IMG/VR virus record: IMGVR_UViG_3300022699_000232
Span: 1-64,000 of that record
Reading direction: 5' to 3' (one strand)
DNA: 64,000 nucleotides
Origin: a virus
Shown here: positions 59,150 to 64,000 of the stretch, piece by piece
How the letters are laid out: every line of letters starts with the position of its first letter
Numbering within the stretch: the first letter of the stretch is position 1
Made by a program: the position numbers and the translations under genes
Notes under the pieces: model-generated
The model's database searches: none
Seen by the model: only the letters and a program-made list of their open reading frames with translations
What the model was told of the DNA's origin: nothing

Positions 59150-60193
59150 ATGGCCTTCGTATTCGCTGATCGCGTCAAGGAGACTTCCACTTCGGTGGGT
59201 CTTAGCAGCTTCACTCTCGATGGCGCTGCTGCCGGGTTCCGTACTTTTCAGGCTGGCGTTGGGAACGGCAATCAATGCTTCTACGCCATCGAAAACGACA
59301 GCGACAGTACTTGGGAGGTAGGCATCGGGACTGTGAGCGGGGCGTCCTTGGCGCGAGACTCCGTCATCAGTTCTTCAAATGGAAACCTCCCGGTCAACTT
59401 CGCCGCCGGAACGAAGCAGGTGTTTGCGACCGAGGCGTCGGACTTCTTCAACAACGCGCTTGATGAGACCGCCCACGATCTTCTCGATCACACAGGGCTT
59501 CCTGGTATTCCGGCACCGGAGAGTTTCACTTCTTCTGCTCACGCACTGACAGACCACACGGGACTTCCCGGGGTTCCGGTTGCTGAGACGTTTACGTCCT
59601 CAGTTCACGAGTCGGTCGATCACACGGCTTCCCCTTTCGATCTGCTCGATGTTCCGGCGCACTCCTCTCTAGATCACACAGGTATTCCAGGAGTTGGTGG
59701 CAGCGAGACCTACGATCAAGCCGTTCACGATGCTGACGATCACTCCGGTGTTACGGCGATCCAACCGCCGTCCCAAGCTGAGGCTGAAGCAGGAACGGCC
59801 ACGACAGCCCGTCTGTGGACTGCTTTGCGTGTTGCTCAGGCTATCGCCGCACAGACCGGACTTGAGGTCGTGGCCGACTTCTTCACCGCTGTCAACACGA
59901 TCAGCATCTCGACGGGGTTTGTTCCGAAGATTGCCGTCTTCGCGGGTCGCTACGTCGGCCTAACTGGGGCACCTACAATCGGGTTCGCGCTCGGTACGGG
60001 CGGTGGAAATCAGGGTTGTACGGTGTCTGGTGGGCTGGAGGGTGTTTCTGGGTTCGTTGCCGCCGATTCCGGCGGAGACGCTGTTGTGGATGAAGCTCAC
60101 GAAGTGACTACGTTCAACAACACCCAGGTGCAAGCGACTCAGACAACGGGTACTACCGCTTGGACTGGTATCGTATTCGTTCTCGGGGGCTAG
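59150..60193 (+). CDS. Fibre with DHTGIPGV repeats (type A, copy 2)
   Basis: 347 residues, paralogous to 54219-55286: 'FADRVKETSTSVGLSSFTLDGAAAGFRTFQ ... TWEVGIGTVSG' N-terminal domain, then histidine repeats (LLDHTGLPGI, ALTDHTGLPGV, SLDHTGIPGV, DDHSGV) and a different C-terminal tip (VVADFFTAVNTISISTGFVPKIAVF ...). It divides collagen copies 2 and 3, so an A-B unit has been duplicated more than once. Confidence 0.8.
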   Translation: MAFVFADRVKETSTSVGLSSFTLDGAAAGFRTFQAGVGNGNQCFYAIENDSDSTWEVGIGTVSGASLARDSVISSSNGNLPVNFAAGTKQVFATEASDFFNNALDETAHDLLDHTGLPGIPAPESFTSSAHALTDHTGLPGVPVAETFTSSVHESVDHTASPFDLLDVPAHSSLDHTGIPGVGGSETYDQAVHDADDHSGVTAIQPPSQAEAEAGTATTARLWTALRVAQAIAAQTGLEVVADFFTAVNTISISTGFVPKIAVFAGRYVGLTGAPTIGFALGTGGGNQGCTVSGGLEGVSGFVAADSGGDAVVDEAHEVTTFNNTQVQATQTTGTTAWTGIVFVLGG

Positions 60194-60196
60194 TCC

Positions 60197-62125
60197 GTGG
60201 CAGGCGTTTTTCCTACCGCTTCGACACCTACTGCATCGACGTCGTCGCTCACAGCGCCGCCGCCTGGTCCCGGTACCTTCCCTTCGATGACACTGTCGAA
60301 CGAGTTTGTGAAGGTGAGGTTCTTTGAGGAGAACGCTGCTGAGGCCATCAATCGTCGCTGGCTTGGAATGCCTCGTGGCGTCTATCTAGGGTTCAACCCA
60401 AGTGTCTCTGCTGGCTCCCCTGTGCTCACACTGAGTGTTGACGCGAGCCACAATTTCTCGCTACTCAGAGTGCCCTCTGGCGTCGAAGCAGCGATGGTCG
60501 ATATCTTCACAGCCTCGCCGATCACGCTAGATTTCACCGCCCACCAGGTATTTCCCGTCTACGTCCTCGCCACAGCCGATTACCGTGAGAACTCTCCTAC
60601 GCAAGGACGCATCTTCACTCGTGCTGCCGGGCCCACGTCGGAGACGGAGGTACTGATCTGCATGGTCGACAAGTCCGGGGACGACCTCGTTGTTTCATCA
60701 TTGTCTCCGACGACACGTCAGCCACCGGTCGCCTTCAACTCACAGCCTTACGGTTACATGCCGGCTGATTCCATTGACGACCTAGCAGCGACAAACGCTT
60801 CGGTTGCCGAGGTCATCGCCGCACGCAATTCCTCGTTCACCGGTCCGCACGCGAGCCTGGATGGTCGTATTGATGCTGACATCACGGGCGAAGCCATGGC
60901 CGACCGTCTTGGGCTACGGCTCGTTCATCTGATTTCTAATACCCATCTCCAGAGAACCGGCTCTTCGCCCAATGTTTCGGCTTCCTTCACAGAGACAGGT
61001 CGTGAGTTCGGACCCAACTTCACCATTGGAGCCGGCGGCAACGAGACTACAGAAGGTGCGGTAACCGATATCACTCGCGGGTTTTGCTTTGTGATCGATG
61101 CGCAGACGAAGAAGCGCATCGTCAGCGCTACGACCAAAGAGCCCGTATTCGGAACCCTTTCGTTCACCCAGACATCGCTTGGTGCGGGTAAGGAGATCCA
61201 GTTCACCAACGCTTCTACCGCCGTGAACGGTAACGGTACGAACCCGTTTGCTTCGCCGCTCCAAGAGGGAGATATCGTTCAAGGACCAGATGGACTCTTT
61301 TACGAGGTCGAGAGCTTCACGGATCCAGACAACGCTGTGCTGGGCGCTGCGTTCCAAGGAACCAGCGGTTCGATCACCAACTCACTCTTCAGGCGTTGGC
61401 TTCTGTTCCTTGCGACCGCGTCAGGCGGTGCCTTTTCCCTGTCATCTGCCACAGATATCCAGTTCGTCTTTCCATCGTTCTTCCGTACTGATAGAGCCAT
61501 CTTCGACGGCTACCTGCTAATCAAGCAGGATGGAGAGTCACCCTCGCTAGAGGTCGCAACTTCAACGGAAGCGGGTAAAGCACTTCTCGCTACACCTGGT
61601 GGATTAGTCGGATCAGTTCGAACCATCGAGGATTCGAATACTCCTATCGGAAACGACTTCCATACGCTCAACTTCATCTTCGGCGGCGCTACGAACGCCG
61701 GTAGTGGAGTGCTTAACGTTTCGGTTCCAGGGGCTACTGGTCCCGCAGGTACGCCATCGAATACCGGACCCCCTGGTGCAACTGGACCTGCTGGATTCGG
61801 TTACTCGGTCAACAACTCCTTTGAGGGTTCAGCAGAGACCGGAGACACATTCACCGCGGTGGGTCCTGTTACCCTCTCGTTTACAAACGACTGGACGTCT
61901 CCATCCTCTACACCGACGTTTGCATCCTTGTCGCCACGGTCTTACGCCCACGTAAGTGGTGGATGGGCTAAGATCAACGGATTCACGACTGCTGGGTTCG
62001 AGCGGATTCACATTGACGAGCTAACAGACGTCGACGCTGATCGAACTCGTATCACTATTCGGATCCAGCCGGATCCTAATACGAGCCTGACGACGTTGAA
62101 AGCGTTCATGGGGGCGTCCCAGTGA
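60197..62125 (+). CDS. Collagen-like tail fibre (type B, copy 3)
   Basis: 642 residues, GTG start. Same order: N-terminal 'FVKVRFFEENAAEAINRRWLGMPRGVYLGF', beta middle ('GLFYEVESFTDPDNAVLGAAFQG', 'SLEVATSTEAGKALLA'), a shorter Gly-x-Y run (GATGPAG, GPPGATGPAG, ~61733-61796) broken by 'TPSNT', and a distinct tip with 'YAHVSGGWAKINGFTTAGFERIHIDELTD'. Stop and next start overlap (GTGA). Confidence 0.85.
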   Translation: MAGVFPTASTPTASTSSLTAPPPGPGTFPSMTLSNEFVKVRFFEENAAEAINRRWLGMPRGVYLGFNPSVSAGSPVLTLSVDASHNFSLLRVPSGVEAAMVDIFTASPITLDFTAHQVFPVYVLATADYRENSPTQGRIFTRAAGPTSETEVLICMVDKSGDDLVVSSLSPTTRQPPVAFNSQPYGYMPADSIDDLAATNASVAEVIAARNSSFTGPHASLDGRIDADITGEAMADRLGLRLVHLISNTHLQRTGSSPNVSASFTETGREFGPNFTIGAGGNETTEGAVTDITRGFCFVIDAQTKKRIVSATTKEPVFGTLSFTQTSLGAGKEIQFTNASTAVNGNGTNPFASPLQEGDIVQGPDGLFYEVESFTDPDNAVLGAAFQGTSGSITNSLFRRWLLFLATASGGAFSLSSATDIQFVFPSFFRTDRAIFDGYLLIKQDGESPSLEVATSTEAGKALLATPGGLVGSVRTIEDSNTPIGNDFHTLNFIFGGATNAGSGVLNVSVPGATGPAGTPSNTGPPGATGPAGFGYSVNNSFEGSAETGDTFTAVGPVTLSFTNDWTSPSSTPTFASLSPRSYAHVSGGWAKINGFTTAGFERIHIDELTDVDADRTRITIRIQPDPNTSLTTLKAFMGASQ

Positions 62126-62721
62126 GGCATTATTTCGGCTACGACACCAACGGAGTGCTGCGGTCTGTTGAGGTCTACGGCCCCGCAGGTTGGCCTTCGT
62201 CCCACTGCGTGGAAGACCCTGACTGTCAGGAAGATGCTGTCACGAGTCTTCGTGAGGGCCGGGCCAACAACGCACCAGACGTAATCGACTGGGTCCTTTT
62301 CGATTGTTCGTGCGATCCAGCACAAGGCGCGTTGCTCAAGGATTGCGTCTGCTACAACGCGGAATTTGCCGAGAGCTACGTCAACACGCAGACCAAGACG
62401 CTCGTCAAGAAGCCTCTCCGAACTGTCCAACTCGACAATAAGACCATCTCAAACAACGAGACAATCACTCATCCTCCCGGGACGAAGGTTGTTCTCAAGA
62501 TCATCTCAACGGGAATGCCGGACGGGGAGACGGCTCACTGCACCCAGAAGGGTGCTGTGGATCTAACGCTCGATGATGAGTGGGATCTCACCTTCGAGGG
62601 TGGGGTTACGGACGCGAAGACTCTCACAGCCCCGGCCCAGGGTACGAAGGGTGTTGTAGCTATCAGCGGAAAGATGATGCGCCCCATCACGTTCTGCCTG
62701 CGCGGCTTCGAGGACGAGTGA
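62122..62721 (+). CDS. Cysteine-containing virion protein, function unknown
   Basis: 199 residues, GTG start. N-terminal ~85 residues carry a YFGYDTNGVLRSVEVYGP beta start and seven cysteines (HCVEDPDC, DCSCDP, DCVCYN), perhaps a small zinc or disulfide module; the C-terminal half is beta (TKVVLKIISTGMPDGETAHC ... VVAISGKMMRPITFCLRGF). Overlaps the last collagen fibre and the dioxygenase, so it is tightly coupled to both. Role unknown; an adaptor or fibre-tip cap is plausible. Confidence 0.7.
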   Translation: MRHYFGYDTNGVLRSVEVYGPAGWPSSHCVEDPDCQEDAVTSLREGRANNAPDVIDWVLFDCSCDPAQGALLKDCVCYNAEFAESYVNTQTKTLVKKPLRTVQLDNKTISNNETITHPPGTKVVLKIISTGMPDGETAHCTQKGAVDLTLDDEWDLTFEGGVTDAKTLTAPAQGTKGVVAISGKMMRPITFCLRGFEDE

Positions 62722-63554
62722 GCAAGATCGACGATATCCTGCCGCTTCCAGAGCAAGCAGACGTTCACCTCATCTGCCCCGATATCCTCGCCGTCAAGCG
62801 CATCGTTCCGTGGGGCGATGAACTGATTCGAGTCTCCGAGAACATCAACAAGTGGAAGCAATCCGATCAGGTTCATGCTGGTAACGCTGGGCCCGGCTAC
62901 ACTTCCGAGCACCGGACCAGCAGAAGCTTCTACGTCACGAGCGCTCATCCGGATTTCGGTCCGTGTCTCAGACGCTTCGAGCACGGTCTGATGCGCGCAT
63001 TCCATACGGCCGCAGTTGCCTACAAGAGCTACAACTCAAGCCTCGTGGCGACCGACGACTCAGGCTACGAACTCCTTCGCTACCGCGAGGGGGAGATGTT
63101 CTCTGCGCACGTCGATACGATTGTGGGTCGCCAGAAAGCGTTTCGGCAGCTTAGCGCAGTTTGCTATCTGAATGCCGACTACAGTGGGGGCGAAACCTTC
63201 TTTCCGAGGCAGCAGGTCAAGTTCCGCCCGGAACCTGGAGACATCCTGATGTTTCCGTCTAACTTCTGCTATCCTCATGCTTCCCTTCCAGTAATCTCCG
63301 GTACCAAGTACGCTGTGGTGACGTGGTTCGTCGCCTACCCGGAGAGACCGCAAGAAGACAAGCAGGAGGTCGATGGTGAAGAGGAAGAGCCACTGGGCGC
63401 TGACGATGGTGATGATCCTGCTCCCGGTCACGAACGGGTGCGCATGGTTCGGGACGCCGCCGGAGGCGGAGCTTCTACAGGAGAACCGCAAGCATCTGGT
63501 CGAGAGCATTCGGCCTGCGCTAGTGGATGCGCTTCACAAGGCCAAGGGTCCTGA
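62718..63554 (+). CDS. Prolyl-4-hydroxylase-like 2-oxoglutarate/Fe(II) dioxygenase
   Basis: 278 residues from GTG 62718, which overlaps the previous stop (GTGA); an earlier in-frame extension lies inside that gene and is rejected. All metal and co-substrate residues of the P4H type are present: 'YELLRYREGEMFSAHVD' (H131, D133), 'CYLNADYSGGETFFP', 'PEPGDILMFPS', the distal histidine H187 (YPHASLPV) and K197 (SGTKYAVVTWF) for the 2-oxoglutarate. The enzyme would hydroxylate proline or a related side chain using O2 and 2-oxoglutarate. Core ends near residue 207; the last ~65 residues are acidic, low-complexity and overlap the lipoprotein gene. Directly downstream of three collagen-like fibres. 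Confidence 0.88.
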   Translation: MSKIDDILPLPEQADVHLICPDILAVKRIVPWGDELIRVSENINKWKQSDQVHAGNAGPGYTSEHRTSRSFYVTSAHPDFGPCLRRFEHGLMRAFHTAAVAYKSYNSSLVATDDSGYELLRYREGEMFSAHVDTIVGRQKAFRQLSAVCYLNADYSGGETFFPRQQVKFRPEPGDILMFPSNFCYPHASLPVISGTKYAVVTWFVAYPERPQEDKQEVDGEEEEPLGADDGDDPAPGHERVRMVRDAAGGGASTGEPQASGREHSACASGCASQGQGS

Positions 63555-63714
63555 TGGAGAGCCTATCTACATCGACGCCTACCGAACCGAGAAGGTGAAC
63601 CTGCTCGACGAGATCATTCGTCAGAGCGCTCGCGTCGCTCCTACCGACGAGGATCAGGGGCAGTACACGCCGGAACCGCTTCCCTGGAAGCGCGACGGCG
63701 AGGAAGACGAGTAG
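63373..63714 (+). CDS. Small lipoprotein-like protein
   Basis: 113 residues, ATG with CAGGAGG upstream. N-terminus MVKRKSHWALTMVMILLPVTNGCAWFG: basic residues, a hydrophobic run of about 13, then T-N-G-C, a near-lipobox (the -3 residue is Thr, less usual). The mature part is helical and charged (ENRKHLVESIRPALVDALHKAKG). It starts 182 bases inside the dioxygenase frame, in another frame. Could be an outer spanin-like lysis protein, but there is no paired inner spanin visible in the window; otherwise a virion or envelope lipoprotein. Confidence 0.65.
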   Translation: MVKRKSHWALTMVMILLPVTNGCAWFGTPPEAELLQENRKHLVESIRPALVDALHKAKGPDGEPIYIDAYRTEKVNLLDEIIRQSARVAPTDEDQGQYTPEPLPWKRDGEEDE

Positions 63715-63717
63715 ATC

Positions 63718-64000
63718 ATGCCGCTCGATGCTGACAAGATCCTCGCGGACCTGAAGGCTGCTGCTACCCCCGAACTGGAGAAGCGCGCCGAAGAACTGCG
63801 AGCTACGTTCCTGAAGAACGTCGACGACTTCGTTGACTCGTCTCGCGTCCACGTCCTGGATGACCTGCTCAAGAAGGCCGCCAAGTACGAGATCTCCGCC
63901 ATCACCGAAGATGATCCGGACAAGGCACGTCAGTACGCCGAGGCGGCTGAGGATGTTCTCCGCCAGGTCTCCGTGGTGCTCGTCGCCGAGAAGGTCGTCG
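63718..64000 (+). CDS. Partial helical protein (N-terminus only)
   Basis: 94 codons visible, running off the right edge; ATG 3 bases after the lipoprotein stop. Amphipathic helices throughout (ILADLKAAATPELEKRAEELRATFLKNVDDFVDSS ... ARQYAEAAEDVLRQVSVVLVAEKVV). No membrane segment so far. Same unit as the lipoprotein; could be a lysis or assembly partner. Confidence 0.7.
   Translation, partial: MPLDADKILADLKAAATPELEKRAEELRATFLKNVDDFVDSSRVHVLDDLLKKAAKYEISAITEDDPDKARQYAEAAEDVLRQVSVVLVAEKVV

Noticed and set aside
62580-62717. N-terminal extension of the dioxygenase frame (46 residues)
   Set aside because: Lies wholly inside the upstream gene in another frame, low-quality sequence; GTG 62718 overlapping the stop gives the normal start.
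1-64000. CRISPR array, insertion sequence, integrase/attachment site, diversity-generating retroelement
   Set aside because: No regularly spaced identical repeats of 23-40 bases, no transposase, integrase or reverse-transcriptase motif in any gene, and no tRNA to serve as an attachment site were seen.

Overview
The window is part of the virion-structure region of a large contractile-tailed bacteriophage (myovirus type). The evidence is a tape-measure gene of 1124 codons, followed by a hub protein, a central spike, a gp25/GpW-like wedge protein, a baseplate J/gp6-like wedge protein and a tail protein I-like protein. These are embedded in some 40 kb of tail-fibre and adhesin genes. Genes are packed almost end to end, with TGATG/GTGA/TAGTG start-stop overlaps, and base composition looks moderately GC-rich throughout. 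No capsid, terminase, portal, sheath, tube, replication or integration gene is visible, so the genome continues on both sides (genes run off both edges). The host cannot be named from the sequence.

Layout. (1) 1-2728, minus strand: neck-type proteins (gp13-like, possibly gp14-like) with a phage GroES between them. (2) 2729-3908: a gap of about 1.1 kb with no convincing gene but many strong hairpins, ending in a helix that buries the ribosome binding site and start codon of the next gene. (3) 3909-4970, plus strand: a tail/baseplate protein and a small partner. (4) 4971-16701, minus strand: a fibre block with a GH18-like TIM-barrel fibre, a beta-helix fibre, two fibres sharing a C-terminal domain, and a CCHC zinc-knuckle protein. 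(5) 16702-17138: a second hairpin-rich non-coding gap between divergent blocks. (6) 17139-19169: a small virion protein, a convergent zinc-ribbon/poly-lysine protein and a patatin-like phospholipase. (7) 19275-34930, plus strand, behind an extended -10 promoter: fibres, propellers, a tandemly duplicated two-gene glycine-rich cassette and a collar-type adhesin. (8) 34930-47913: a triple ribbon-helix-helix protein with its own promoter and palindrome, a tail-assembly chaperone with a -1 frameshift site, the tape measure and the baseplate. (9) 47926-62721: four-member propeller family (fourth member in block 7), FN3 protein, DH-repeat fibres and three collagen-like fibres. (10) 62718-64000: a prolyl-4-hydroxylase-like 2-oxoglutarate dioxygenase, a lipoprotein and a partial gene.

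How they fit together. The baseplate and tape-measure genes build the contractile tail. The very large set of fibres, in several paralogous families, would give a wide or switchable receptor range. The dioxygenase directly downstream of three collagen-like fibres suggests post-translational hydroxylation of fibre prolines, and the GroES may help fold the large virion proteins. The most unusual signals are the structured 1.1-kb gap, the hydroxylase-collagen pairing, the triple-RHH gene with a palindromic operator candidate, and the duplicated glycine-rich/zinc-IPT cassette.
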